This document shows positions 7,790 to 17,790 of a stretch of DNA of 64,000 nucleotides, one piece after another (position 1 is the stretch's first letter; each line of letters opens with the position of its first letter). Origin of the DNA: Erythrobacter sp. SCSIO 43205 (GTDB taxonomy: Bacteria > Pseudomonadota > Alphaproteobacteria > Sphingomonadales > Sphingomonadaceae); NCBI RefSeq assembly GCF_019904235.1, contig NZ_CP063202.1, positions 2,170,001 to 2,234,000 on the forward strand. The letters are read 5' to 3'. The translations under genes were made by a program, and so were the position numbers. The notes beneath the pieces are model-generated. The model searched no databases. It was not told where the DNA came from and saw only the letters and a list, made by a program, of their open reading frames with translations.

Positions 7790-9580
7790 ATGAGAATGCT
7801 TGCCGCCACCGCTTCCCTTTTGGCTCTTGTCGCTGCACCTATCGCCGCAGAAACGCAAAAGCCCGTCGAAGAACAAATCGGTGCAGGCGGCAGGCCCGTG
7901 GGCGCAAACTGGTCGCGCAGCCCGGTCTATGCTGAGAACGGCATGGCCGCGACCGCGCATCCGCTCGCAACCCAAATCGCGCTCCAGATTTTGCGTAAAG
8001 GCGGTAATGCGGTGGACGCAGCAATCGCGGCAAACGCGGCGCTTGGCCTAATGGAGCCGACTGGAAACGGCATTGGCGGCGATCTGTTTGCGATTATCTA
8101 CGATCCGAAAACGGGCGAGCTTTATGGCCTCAACGGCTCTGGCCGCTCGCCTTCGGGGCAGACATTGGACGACTTGTTGGAGAAACTGGACGGCGCCGAT
8201 GCGCTTCCGCCGGTTGGCCCCCTACCCGTCACGATCCCCGGCACGGTCGATGGCTGGTTTGCCATGCACGAGCGCTTTGGCTCGATGCCGATGAGCGACG
8301 TGCTCGCGCCAACTGTCGAATATGCGCGCAAAGGTCATCCGGTTGCCCCCGTGATTGCGATGTATCTCGACCGGGGGCTGCGTTCCTATGAACGTCGGCT
8401 TGAAAGCACACCGTTTGAATTCGACAACGCCCGCGCGACCTATTTCGCCAATGGCGCGCCCAAAGCTGGCGACATCTTCAAAAATCCGGACCTTGCCAAC
8501 ACGCTTGAGACAATCGGGCGCGATGGCCGCGATGCGTTCTACGAAGGCGAGCTTGCCAAAGTCATGGTCGACTACCTCCAGCGCCAAGGCTCAGCCTACA
8601 CGATGGAGGATTTCGCCAATCATTCCAGTGAATGGGTGGACGTTGGCTGCGCCGAATATCGAGACGGTTTTGAGCTGTGTGAACTTCCACCAAACGGCCA
8701 AGGCTTCGCCGCATTGCAGATGGTCAACATTCTGAAGAACGTTGACCTTCGCCAGTGGGAACGCGGAAGCCCTGAGGTGATCCACTACATCACCGAAGCA
8801 AAGCGGCTCGCCTATGCCGATGTCGCGCGCTTTTATGCTGATCCCGATTTTTCCGCTTTGCCAGAAGAACTTTTGAGCGAAGAATACGGTAAGAAACGTT
8901 TCGCTCTGATCGACCCTGCCAAAGCAACTCCTGTATTCGCCCCCGGCGAACCCAAAGCAGAGCCCAAACTCGAAGGCGAAGGCGACACGACCTACCTCAC
9001 CGTTACCGACAAGGACGGGATGATGGTGAGCCTTATCCAGTCGAACTATCGCGGCATGGGCGGCGGATTGGTGCCCGATGGCCTGGGCTTCATGTTTCAG
9101 GATCGCGGCGAATTGTTCAGCCTCGATCCCAAGCACCCCAATGCCTACGAGCCAGCGAAGCGCCCGTTCCATACGATCATTCCGGCGTTTGTGAAGAAGG
9201 ACGGTAAGCCCTTTATGACACTTGGTCTGATGGGTGGCGGGATGCAGCCACAGGGCCATGTCCAAGTGCTTATCAACATGGTCGACTATGGCATGAACAT
9301 CCAGGAAGCAGGCGATGCTGCGCGGATCAATCATGATGGCGGACGTCAGCCAACCGACAGCCTCGACGGGCCGATTGACGATGATCTGGGAACTCTGAAC
9401 GTGGAACCTGGTATCCCTGCCGAAACCATCGAAGCTTTGCGCTCAATGGGCCACAATGTGCGCGTGGTGTCCAACGGCATTATGTTTGGCGGCTATCAGG
9501 CGATCATGCGCGATGCAGGAAACGGTGTTTATGCCGGAGCGACCGAGATGCGCAAAGACGGTCAGGCGAGCGGGTATTAG
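7790..9580 (+). CDS. ggt: Gamma-glutamyltransferase (periplasmic)
   Basis: The enzyme cleaves glutathione and other gamma-glutamyl compounds, transferring the glutamyl group to water or amino acids. The 596-residue precursor has a signal peptide (about residues 1-20) and matures by autocleavage before a threonine. Here that residue is Thr400 in the segment EGDTTYLTVTDKDG, which aligns with the start of the small subunit in known enzymes. The large subunit shows GNAVDAAIAANAALGLMEP and GNGIGGDLFAIIYD, both typical. The pair of glycines near SLDP/GLMGGGMQPQGH near the end matches the family's oxyanion region. The start may be the ATG at 7790 or at 7796. It is downstream of a PepSY protein in the same run. 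Confidence 0.92.
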   Translation: MRMLAATASLLALVAAPIAAETQKPVEEQIGAGGRPVGANWSRSPVYAENGMAATAHPLATQIALQILRKGGNAVDAAIAANAALGLMEPTGNGIGGDLFAIIYDPKTGELYGLNGSGRSPSGQTLDDLLEKLDGADALPPVGPLPVTIPGTVDGWFAMHERFGSMPMSDVLAPTVEYARKGHPVAPVIAMYLDRGLRSYERRLESTPFEFDNARATYFANGAPKAGDIFKNPDLANTLETIGRDGRDAFYEGELAKVMVDYLQRQGSAYTMEDFANHSSEWVDVGCAEYRDGFELCELPPNGQGFAALQMVNILKNVDLRQWERGSPEVIHYITEAKRLAYADVARFYADPDFSALPEELLSEEYGKKRFALIDPAKATPVFAPGEPKAEPKLEGEGDTTYLTVTDKDGMMVSLIQSNYRGMGGGLVPDGLGFMFQDRGELFSLDPKHPNAYEPAKRPFHTIIPAFVKKDGKPFMTLGLMGGGMQPQGHVQVLINMVDYGMNIQEAGDAARINHDGGRQPTDSLDGPIDDDLGTLNVEPGIPAETIEALRSMGHNVRVVSNGIMFGGYQAIMRDAGNGVYAGATEMRKDGQASGY

Positions 9581-9593
9581 GGCGCAAACCACT

Positions 9594-9670
9594 TGGTGAC
9601 CCCGGCGTGATTCGAACACGCGGCCCCCAGATTAGGAATCTGGTGCTCTATCCGGCTGAGCTACGGGGCC
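9594..9670 (-). tRNA. tRNA-Arg (anticodon CCT)
   Basis: Read on the minus strand, GGCCCCG (5' acceptor strand, from 9670) pairs with CGGGGTC. The D arm, an anticodon stem CCAGA/TCTGG with loop TTCCTAA (anticodon CCT) and a T arm with GTTCGAATC are all present. The CCA end is encoded (9594-9596). The 77-base length is normal. It decodes AGG. Confidence 0.95.
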
Positions 9671-9726
9671 AATCCAAGCTGGGGCTGCAATAGCCAAGCT
9701 GAACTCACCGATCAATCAGGCTTTGA

Positions 9727-10215
9727 TCAATTGAGTTTCTCAGGTGGAGCGACAGGAAAGGGAAGCGGGGCAACCGGTACGCCCTCTTCGGCAAGCTGCT
9801 TGGCTTCTTCGAGGCTGGCCTGCCCGTGGATCGGCGCTTCGTCGCGCTCGCCATAGTGCATTTCGCGCGCCTCTTTCACGAAATTCTTGCCCACATAAGT
9901 GCTCTTTTCCAGAGCCTTAGCCTGCGCTTTTGCGAGAGCTTCGATTGCCTTTTTCACTTCTTCAGGGGGCGGTGCGTTCGAAACGGCTTGCGCCTCGGCG
10001 GGTGCCGGCTGTCGCTGTGTCGCAGGCACAACCTCTTGCCGTGTGTTTCCTTTTGCCGGGACCGCTGGTGCCATCGGAGCTTTGCTTACCACATCGCTCT
10101 CACATTGCGGACAGGTAACAAGTCCGCGCGCCTGCTGCTCCTCGAAATTGGAGGAGGACTTGAACCATCCTTCGAAGCGGTGGCCGTGTTCACAATGGAG
10201 GTCGAATACGATCAT
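9727..10215 (-). CDS. DUF1178 family protein
   Basis: This is a small protein of unknown function with an N-terminal zinc-ribbon-like part: CEHGHRFEGWF near residue 8 and CPQC near residue 35 supply paired cysteines. The rest is an Ala/Pro/Gln-rich middle section and a helical C-terminal half ending in a Pro-rich tail. The pattern and 162-residue length match DUF1178, which in alphaproteobacteria commonly sits beside a nitrilase-family gene and glutaredoxin, as here. It starts 9 bases after the nitrilase gene. Confidence 0.85.
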   Translation of the reverse strand: MIVFDLHCEHGHRFEGWFKSSSNFEEQQARGLVTCPQCESDVVSKAPMAPAVPAKGNTRQEVVPATQRQPAPAEAQAVSNAPPPEEVKKAIEALAKAQAKALEKSTYVGKNFVKEAREMHYGERDEAPIHGQASLEEAKQLAEEGVPVAPLPFPVAPPEKLN

Positions 10216-10224
10216 TTCATCTAT

Positions 10225-11040
10225 CTATTTGGGAATTTTGCGGCGATTGGCAAGGCTAGGAACCTGCTGGCGAACCTCGTCAATGCGAGTGAGGTCAATG
10301 TCGCAGAATGCAAGACCCGGCTCATCCCCGCCCATGTCGAGGAGCACTTCGCCCCATGGGTCCACGACAAGACTGTGCCCATAGGTTTCGCGCCCGTCCT
10401 CGTGTTTTCCGACCTGCGCGGCCGCGATTACAAACGCCTGCCCCTCAATGGCGCGGGCGCGGAGAAGGACGTGCCAATGCGCTTCGCCGGTAGGCTTTGT
10501 GAAAGCGGCGGGAACCGTGATAGCGTCGCACTTTCGCTGGCCAAGTTCCTCAAACAAGGCGGGAAAACGCATATCATAACAGATAGTGAGGCCCAGCCTC
10601 CCCAAAGGCGTCTGATCAATTGTCACAACCTGTTCGCCGGGCGCATAGGCGCTGCTTTCACGCCATTTTTCACCAGTAGAAAGCTCAACATCAAACATAT
10701 GGATTTTGTCATAGGAAACAGGTGGGCCGCCATTTGGGCCAAACACCCATTGGCGATTGGCAAGCTTGTCCTGGCTCGTGCGCAGCGGCGCTCCGACCGC
10801 AAGATACAGACCAACTTCGCCTGCTAAACTTGCAAGGCGCTGCGCCATGATGCTGCTGTTTGCATCTTCAATATGCTGGCTCGCGCGTTTGCGGTCCCGG
10901 TCCAAATGCAGGGACATCTCAGGCGTGAAGAGCATTTCTGCACCTTCAAGGCTCGCATCCAGCACTGCGCGGGCAATCGTGTTAAAATTCGCCTCTGGAT
11001 CAATGCCTGAGGTCATCTGTAAGACAGCAATCTTGGGCAT
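10225..11040 (-). CDS. Carbon-nitrogen hydrolase (Nit2/omega-amidase-like)
   Basis: This cytosolic amidohydrolase of 271 residues has the complete Glu-Lys-Cys catalytic set of the nitrilase superfamily: Glu41 in FTPEMSLH, Lys112 in YDKIHMFDV and Cys154 in LTICYDMRFP. Close relatives act as omega-amidase or deaminated-glutathione amidase, clearing damaged metabolites. The nearby glutaredoxin agrees with a glutathione-related role, but the substrate is inferred. It lies 12 bases downstream of the glutaredoxin gene and is probably in one operon with it and the DUF1178 gene. Confidence 0.88.
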   Translation of the reverse strand: MPKIAVLQMTSGIDPEANFNTIARAVLDASLEGAEMLFTPEMSLHLDRDRKRASQHIEDANSSIMAQRLASLAGEVGLYLAVGAPLRTSQDKLANRQWVFGPNGGPPVSYDKIHMFDVELSTGEKWRESSAYAPGEQVVTIDQTPLGRLGLTICYDMRFPALFEELGQRKCDAITVPAAFTKPTGEAHWHVLLRARAIEGQAFVIAAAQVGKHEDGRETYGHSLVVDPWGEVLLDMGGDEPGLAFCDIDLTRIDEVRQQVPSLANRRKIPK

Positions 11041-11052
11041 CAGCGCCTCGCC

Positions 11053-11328
11053 CTAGCCGGCCAGAAGCGCGTCGAGCTTGCCCGCTTCCTCAAGCGCTGC
11101 GAGATCGTCTGAGCCGCCAACGTGCGTGTCGCCGATAAAAATCTGCGGCACAGTGCGGGCTTGCGGCGCGCGCTCCATCATCTCGTCACGCTTTTCGCCG
11201 CCCATGGTAATGTCATATTCGTTGTAAGCTGCGCCCTTTTTGTCGAGCAAATGTTTGGCCCGAACGCAGAAAGGGCAGGCGAATTTGGTGTAAATATCAA
11301 TCACTGGTTTTGGCACTGGAGCTGTCAT
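11053..11328 (-). CDS. grxC: Glutaredoxin 3 (dithiol type)
   Basis: This is a 91-residue dithiol glutaredoxin that reduces disulfides with glutathione. The active site CPFC is at residues 18-21. The TVPQIFIGDTHVGGSDDL segment contains the cis-proline and the glutathione-binding GGSDDL motif. Length and layout match GrxC. It is the first gene of a grxC-nitrilase-DUF1178 run and is divergent from the small heat-shock gene. Confidence 0.93.
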   Translation of the reverse strand: MTAPVPKPVIDIYTKFACPFCVRAKHLLDKKGAAYNEYDITMGGEKRDEMMERAPQARTVPQIFIGDTHVGGSDDLAALEEAGKLDALLAG

Positions 11329-11348
11329 AATTTGTATCCCTAAAGCCT

Positions 11349-11376
11349 CTTGAAAGGCATATCTGGCACCCTAATT
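11349..11376 (+). promoter_or_regulatory. Sigma-32 (RpoH)-type heat-shock promoter
   Basis: CTTGAAA (11349-11355) and CCCTAATT (11369-11376) are separated by 13 bases, very close to the RpoH consensus CTTGAAA / CCCATNT. It is upstream of the hsp20 gene and would give a leader of about 115 bases. Confidence 0.75.
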
Positions 11377-11382
11377 AGAGTG

Positions 11383-11498
11383 CGTCGCTGCATTTCGCCA
11401 GTCTTGGGAGATGCGCTTGGCGACAAACCCAAGCAGGCGCTGCGTGGTGCAGGCCTGCGTTCTGAAACCAAATTGCTCAAAGAAGAGGATTTGTAATT
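11383..11498 (+). promoter_or_regulatory. ROSE-type RNA thermometer in the hsp20 leader
   Basis: The last leader hairpin pairs AAATT-G-CTC (11470-11478) with GAGGATTT (11485-11492) over a six-base loop. G75 of the TTGCT motif (11475) is bulged and the GAGGA ribosome site is locked in the stem. This is the hallmark of ROSE elements. Upstream hairpins (GCTTGG/CCAAGC at 11415-11434; CAGGC/GCCTG ending near 11457) complete the usual multi-stem layout. Heating should open the last stem and allow translation. Confidence 0.75.
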
Positions 11499-11990
11499 AT
11501 GTCACGTCTTGATTTTACCCCCTATCGCCGCAGCACCGTTGGCTTTGATCGCCTTTTCGATATGCTCGAAAATCAGGCGCGCGCGAATTCCGGGGACAAT
11601 TACCCACCGTTCAATATCGCCCGGCAGAACGAAGACAGCTATCGCATCACCCTCGCGGTTGCTGGTTTTCGCCCGCAGGATATTGAAATCACCGCGCAGG
11701 CCAATTTGCTGACCATTCAAGGTCGCAAGCGCGACGATGCCGATGAAGGCGCTGAAATGCTCCATGTCGGCATTGCGAATCGCGGGTTCGAGCGTCGCTT
11801 CGAACTTGCAGACTACGTCCGCGTTGAGAATGCCGCGCTTGCCGATGGCCTGCTTGTGATCGATCTGGTCCGAGAGATACCAGAGGCGATGAAGCCCAAG
11901 AAGATCGCTGTAAACAGCACTCCAACACTGAGCGCTGTGCCGACAAGTGATGAGGCTTCAGACGACACGGATGAGGCCGACGCAGCCTAA
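11499..11990 (+). CDS. Small heat-shock protein (Hsp20/IbpA family)
   Basis: This is an ATP-independent holdase chaperone of 163 residues. The N-terminal segment RRSTVGFDRLFDMLE is typical of IbpA-class proteins. The alpha-crystallin domain spans about residues 35-130 (with YRITLAVAGFRPQDIEIT and GIANRGFERRFELADYVRV). The KPKKIAV stretch supplies the C-terminal anchor, followed by an acidic tail. Promoter and leader indicate double heat control, at transcription (RpoH) and translation (ROSE). Confidence 0.93.
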   Translation: MSRLDFTPYRRSTVGFDRLFDMLENQARANSGDNYPPFNIARQNEDSYRITLAVAGFRPQDIEITAQANLLTIQGRKRDDADEGAEMLHVGIANRGFERRFELADYVRVENAALADGLLVIDLVREIPEAMKPKKIAVNSTPTLSAVPTSDEASDDTDEADAA

Positions 11991-12502
11991 TCCGCCTGAG
12001 CGAGCGTAAGCGTTGGTTGGTCCCGGTTTAGGGGCCGAGCGACCTGCAATACTCTTCGCTTATTCAGTGATTTAAACTCAAGCCATGAAAGAGGGGGCGG
12101 TTCGCAGTGACCCGCCCCCTCGCGACATATAGCCGCCTCCTACCAAAACTGGCCGACCGGGTCGCAGTAGACGGCCAATCTTGGTCTGAGCTCTTTGCCG
12201 CAGCGAACCAGAGGTCGGGTCGATCCGGTAGACTGCTCGATATTCCCATCAAAATTTATCCGCAAACCTTGGAGCAGACCAATGGTCAACCCAAGCCATG
12301 TTCGCGGGCCTCAATCTAAAAGATACACGACAGGGTAATGCTCATTCAGCAACGCGCGCAAGCACAAACTGTGTCACTTGTAAGAAGGCGACAAGTATTT
12401 GAGCGAAGGATAGTTTCCCACGCGCTTTTTCATGAAGATGTCACCCAACTACATCCAAATTGGATGCAGTTTAATCAGAGCACAGCCTGAAAGGTTGTTT
12501 TG
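11991..12502. other. Gene-free stretch with one strong hairpin
   Basis: No ORF here looks real; two short open frames (12064-12252 minus, 12107-12319 plus) lack ribosome sites and family resemblance. The one notable element is a perfect 10-bp stem, GAGGGGGCGG (12091-12100) with CCGCCCCCTC (12112-12121), without a T-run. It may end or stabilise the hsp20 mRNA. Confidence 0.4.
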
Positions 12503-14140
<1,638 letters not shown>

Positions 14141-14247
14141 GGGAGTTGAGCCTTAAGCGTTGAGTGCGATTCTTGGCAAGCGAATTGGCGCGAATTTACA
14201 TCGCCAATCCACAAGTGTGGTTATTGAGAAATAGGTTTGGGTGCGTA

Positions 14248-14676
14248 TTATTCGCTGAGCGGATCGTCGCCAGGCGAAGTTGGCTCAGCCGCTTGTGTCT
14301 CGCTGCTCTCACCGAGCAGATCATCCGAAGATGCAGCCCCGCCCTCGTCCGCAGTGCCTTCGTCTGCCGTGCCTTCGCCAAGAAGATCGACAGCGCCCGG
14401 TGCGCCCACATCACGATCAAGCGTTGAGGAAACATCATCAATACTCGATTCGCTGACGGCCATTGCTGCAAGAACAATCGACATCACAACAAACGCAACA
14501 GCGAGCCACTTGGTCGAACGGGTCAGGAAATCCGCTGCCCCGCGTGCGCCCAATGCGCCTGATGGATTGCCGCCAATCCCAAGGCCGCCACCCTCGGAGC
14601 GTTGCATCAGCACCACTCCGACCAAAGCTGCGGCAATCATTGCCTGAATGACAGTGAGAATAATGAAAAGCGACAT
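14248..14676 (-). CDS. secG: Preprotein translocase subunit SecG
   Basis: This is the two-span accessory subunit of the SecYEG channel. Span 1 is at the very N-terminus (SLFIILTVIQAMIAAALVGV). It is followed by the signature QRSEGGGLGIG and GAADFLTRSTK, then span 2. The ATG at 14676 is chosen because span 1 then begins at residue 2. At 142 residues it is longer than enteric SecG owing to an acidic tail of about 70 residues with an imperfect repeat (GTADEGTADEGG). Confidence 0.92.
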   Translation of the reverse strand: MSLFIILTVIQAMIAAALVGVVLMQRSEGGGLGIGGNPSGALGARGAADFLTRSTKWLAVAFVVMSIVLAAMAVSESSIDDVSSTLDRDVGAPGAVDLLGEGTADEGTADEGGAASSDDLLGESSETQAAEPTSPGDDPLSE

Positions 14677-14761
14677 ATCTGTTTCTTCGGTTTGTTTGTG
14701 TGCTTGAAGGCGCACTTAGGGGTATGTGGCGCGTTCGACAAGGCCAGTGGCGATCAGAGAC

Positions 14762-15526
14762 TTACGCCTCGTCCGTCTCAGCAGCAGCAAGAGCGATGCC
14801 CATAAAGCTGTCTGCGGTCAGGCTCGCTCCACCAACGAGAGCGCCGCCGACATTAGGAACGGCGAAAATTTCGGCTGCATTTTCAGGCTTTACCGATCCA
14901 CCATACAAAATGCGCACACCCCCGCCTGCCTCTTCGCCATAATGCTTCACCAGAAGCGCGCGGATGCTGGCGTGCATTTCTTCAATGTCACCCGGTTGTG
15001 CCGTTTTGCCGGTGCCAATCGCCCAAATCGGCTCATAGGCAACAGCGAGTTGCTCTGCTGGATCCTCGATCTCAGCGGGGAGCGATGCTTTAAGCTGGCG
15101 CGTAACGAAGGCAATTGCATCACCTTTGTCGCGTGTTTCTTCGCTTTCGCCGCAACACATGATGACGCGAAGACCTGCGCCAAGAGCCGATACGGCTTTG
15201 GCTTTGATCTGCGCATTGGTTTCACTGTGGTTCTGACGCCGCTCCGAATGGCCAAGAATGACGAATTTGCCACCGGCATCGGCAACCATTGCAGCGGAAA
15301 TATCCCCGGTGTGCGCCCCGCCCTCTTGTTCGTGGCAATCCTGCGCGCCCACAGCAATTTGTTCAGCTTCGCGATGGATCGGGTGAATAAGGGTGTAAGG
15401 CGGCGCGATTGCCACCTCCACTTTCATATGGCGCTGCGCAGCACGGTCGATAGAGCGCGCCTCTGAGAGCATGGCGCGGGTGCCGTGCATCTTCCAATTG
15501 CCAACGATGTAGGGTCGAAGGGACAT
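14762..15526 (-). CDS. tpiA: Triosephosphate isomerase
   Basis: It interconverts dihydroxyacetone phosphate and glyceraldehyde 3-phosphate. The 254 residues show the substrate Asn/Lys in GNWKMHG near residue 10, the catalytic His region GHSERR, the catalytic Glu in VAYEPIWAIGTGKTA, and phosphate-binding ILYGGSVKPENA. The length is standard. It is the first gene of a tpiA-secG-pyrG run. Confidence 0.97.
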   Translation of the reverse strand: MSLRPYIVGNWKMHGTRAMLSEARSIDRAAQRHMKVEVAIAPPYTLIHPIHREAEQIAVGAQDCHEQEGGAHTGDISAAMVADAGGKFVILGHSERRQNHSETNAQIKAKAVSALGAGLRVIMCCGESEETRDKGDAIAFVTRQLKASLPAEIEDPAEQLAVAYEPIWAIGTGKTAQPGDIEEMHASIRALLVKHYGEEAGGGVRILYGGSVKPENAAEIFAVPNVGGALVGGASLTADSFMGIALAAAETDEA

Positions 15527-15834
15527 TGTTTATCCTGAAAACTTTTGTCGAGGGTGACCTCGCGAATCTTGCGATAAGATGTAAACTCGCGGTCAGCGGT
15601 CGGCTAGACGACGATGTAGGTTTAGTCAAAAGCTTGCGCAACCTGTTGCCGCGAGGTCGCAGGGGAGATAAAGCGCACCCGCCTCACGCCGGTCTGGGGG
15701 AAAGCGCGGTTTTCTCACCTTTCATAGGGCCAAGGCATCGCTATAGACACTGTGTCGTCGGCCACCTTACCACTGGCGTCACAAAAAAACTTGCGCCGCG
15801 CAAAGCGATTGGGCGTTTTTGGGAATTGACATAG
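15527..15834. other. Divergent intergenic region between tpiA and ppiD
   Basis: No gene is visible in these 308 bases. It must hold the promoters of tpiA (minus) and the ppiD-like gene (plus). A TTGACT resembling a -35 box occurs on the minus strand near 15626, but a matching -10 is poor. No terminator or operator was recognised. Confidence 0.4.
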
Positions 15835-17772
15835 ATGATTTCGCTGTTCCGTAATTTTTTCCAGTCCAAGATCGGTTTGCCCATCTTTATTGGCTTTCTG
15901 ATTATCGTCGCGCTCGCTTTTGCGGCCAGCGATATTTCAGGCTCGGCGACGTTTGGCGGACTAAGCGGTGATGACAAAATCGCAGCCGTTGGCGGGGAAA
16001 CGATCTCCGCAAACGAAGCGAATGGCACGATGACCAATGCTCTATCGCGCGCACGCCAACAGAACCCCACGATCACTATGCCGCAATTCATTGAGCAAGG
16101 TGGTTTTGAATCAGAGCTTGAAGTTCTGATCGATCGCTACGCCCTCGGCTATTTTGCAAGAAAGCACGGCCTTCGCGCAGGCGAAAACCTTGTGAACAGC
16201 GAAATCCTGCAAATCCCGGCCTTCCGCGATGCGACCGGGGAATTTGACCCCGAAACCTATCAGGCAGCGCTTCGCCGCCAAGGCATTACCGATGCAATCT
16301 TGCGCAAGGATATTGCTGATGGGCTTTTGGCTCAGCAAATCCTTCGCCCGGCGCTTGGTGCATCAATACTGCCCAAGGCCGTTGCGAAACATTACGCCTC
16401 GCTCGTGCTTGAGCGTCGTCAAGGTCAGATTGGGCTCATCTCTGCCCTTGCCTATGCGCCAGATGAAGAACCAAGCGACGAGGTGCTCAGCGCCTTTTAC
16501 GCTGAAGAGCGCGAGGAGTTCGTGCGTCCTGAACGCCGGACTTTGCGCTTTGCCGCCTTTGGCGCGGACAATGTGACCGCCAATCTCGATCCGACCGATG
16601 CAGAGATTGCCGCACGGTTTGAGAAGGACGCAGATCAATATGATGCGCAAGAGCGCCGCGCATTCAGCTCGTTCGTGGTGCCGACTGAGGAAGCGGCGAA
16701 AGCTTTGACCCAGCGCATTCGGGGAGGTGTCTCCCTTGAAGCTGCTGCGGCTGAGGCCGGCTTTAATGTGTCCACAAGCGAGCTTCGCGATCAGGAGCAA
16801 ACAGGCACAGCGACCAGCTTTGCGATTGCCGAGAATATCTTTTCGACCGCTCGCGGTGAGGTCATTGACCCTGCTCGCAGCGCGCTTGGTTGGTATGTTG
16901 CCCGGGTTGACCAGATTGAACGCACCCCGGCACGCACTTTGAACGAAGTTCGCAGCCAGATTGCGCAGCAGATCAGGGGCGAGAAGCTTGCCGCTGCGTT
17001 GATCGACCTCAGCTCGCGCATTGAAGAGAAAGTGGACACCGGCACATCGCTCACCGATGTGGCAGAAGAGTTTGGCCTCGAGGTCGTCACTGCGCAGAAC
17101 ATCATTGCCAATGGTACAGTGTTTGGAACACAGGGGCAGAGCGTCTCGCAAGCGGTACGCCCGCTGGTCGACACAGCGTTCCAGATGGAAGAAGGCAATC
17201 CACAACTCGCCGAAGTCGTGCCGGGCGCGCAATTTGTGATCTTCGATGTCTCTGACATCACAGAGAGCGCAGCACCTCCGCTTAACGAGATCAAGGAACA
17301 GGTGGCTGTGGCATGGCGCCTTGCCGAAGGGGGCAAAGAGGCGCGCAAGGTTGCCGATAAGGTGCAAAAAGCCATCGAAGGCGGTGCATCTATCCAAGAA
17401 GCCATGCGCGACGCCGGTGTCGACACGCGCCAGATCCAGAACATCAACCTCACCCGCGAGCAATTGCTCGAACAATCGCAAGGCCGCGTGCCTTCATCGG
17501 TGGTACTGCTGTTCTCCATGGCGCAAGGCTCGACCAAGGTTCTCGAAGATCAAAACGGTCTTGGCTGGTTTGTCATCAACCTTGATGAAATCAGCGTGGG
17601 CGAGGTGGAGGACGATAATCCTCTACTTGAACAAACCCGCCAACAAATCGGCAATGCGGTTGCCAATGAGTACGCAAGCCAGCTTTCCCGTTCGGTTCGC
17701 CAAGAAGTCGGGGTTGAGCGCAATGAAGATGCCATCGAAGCGCTTCGTCGCAACCTTTTGGGTGAAAGCTAA
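15835..17772 (+). CDS. ppiD: PpiD/SurA-like membrane-anchored peptidyl-prolyl isomerase
   Basis: This is a periplasmic foldase anchored by one N-terminal span (about residues 13-34, GLPIFIGFLIIVALAFAA). It has a SurA-N-like chaperone region (about 40-200) and a parvulin-type domain around 230-360, with further helical repeats to residue 645. The parvulin core is divergent (RRAFSSFVVPTEEAAKAL... LGWYVARVDQI), so isomerase activity is uncertain and a chaperone role more likely. It opens the run leading into trpE with an 18-base gap, the same order as in several sphingomonads. Confidence 0.85.
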   Translation: MISLFRNFFQSKIGLPIFIGFLIIVALAFAASDISGSATFGGLSGDDKIAAVGGETISANEANGTMTNALSRARQQNPTITMPQFIEQGGFESELEVLIDRYALGYFARKHGLRAGENLVNSEILQIPAFRDATGEFDPETYQAALRRQGITDAILRKDIADGLLAQQILRPALGASILPKAVAKHYASLVLERRQGQIGLISALAYAPDEEPSDEVLSAFYAEEREEFVRPERRTLRFAAFGADNVTANLDPTDAEIAARFEKDADQYDAQERRAFSSFVVPTEEAAKALTQRIRGGVSLEAAAAEAGFNVSTSELRDQEQTGTATSFAIAENIFSTARGEVIDPARSALGWYVARVDQIERTPARTLNEVRSQIAQQIRGEKLAAALIDLSSRIEEKVDTGTSLTDVAEEFGLEVVTAQNIIANGTVFGTQGQSVSQAVRPLVDTAFQMEEGNPQLAEVVPGAQFVIFDVSDITESAAPPLNEIKEQVAVAWRLAEGGKEARKVADKVQKAIEGGASIQEAMRDAGVDTRQIQNINLTREQLLEQSQGRVPSSVVLLFSMAQGSTKVLEDQNGLGWFVINLDEISVGEVEDDNPLLEQTRQQIGNAVANEYASQLSRSVRQEVGVERNEDAIEALRRNLLGES

Positions 17773-17790
17773 GGGGCGGCGCTGAACTTC

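Noticed and set aside
11380..11496. 38-codon GTG-initiated frame in the hsp20 leader
   Set aside because: It overlaps the ROSE hairpins; its codons follow RNA structure, and there is no ribosome site before the GTG.
12064..12319. Two short open frames (62 and 70 codons) in the gap after hsp20
   Set aside because: They overlap each other on opposite strands, straddle the 12091-12121 hairpin, and lack ribosome sites.
16363..17481. 372-codon minus-strand frame opposite ppiD
   Set aside because: Antisense to a gene with clear family features; no motif in its translation.
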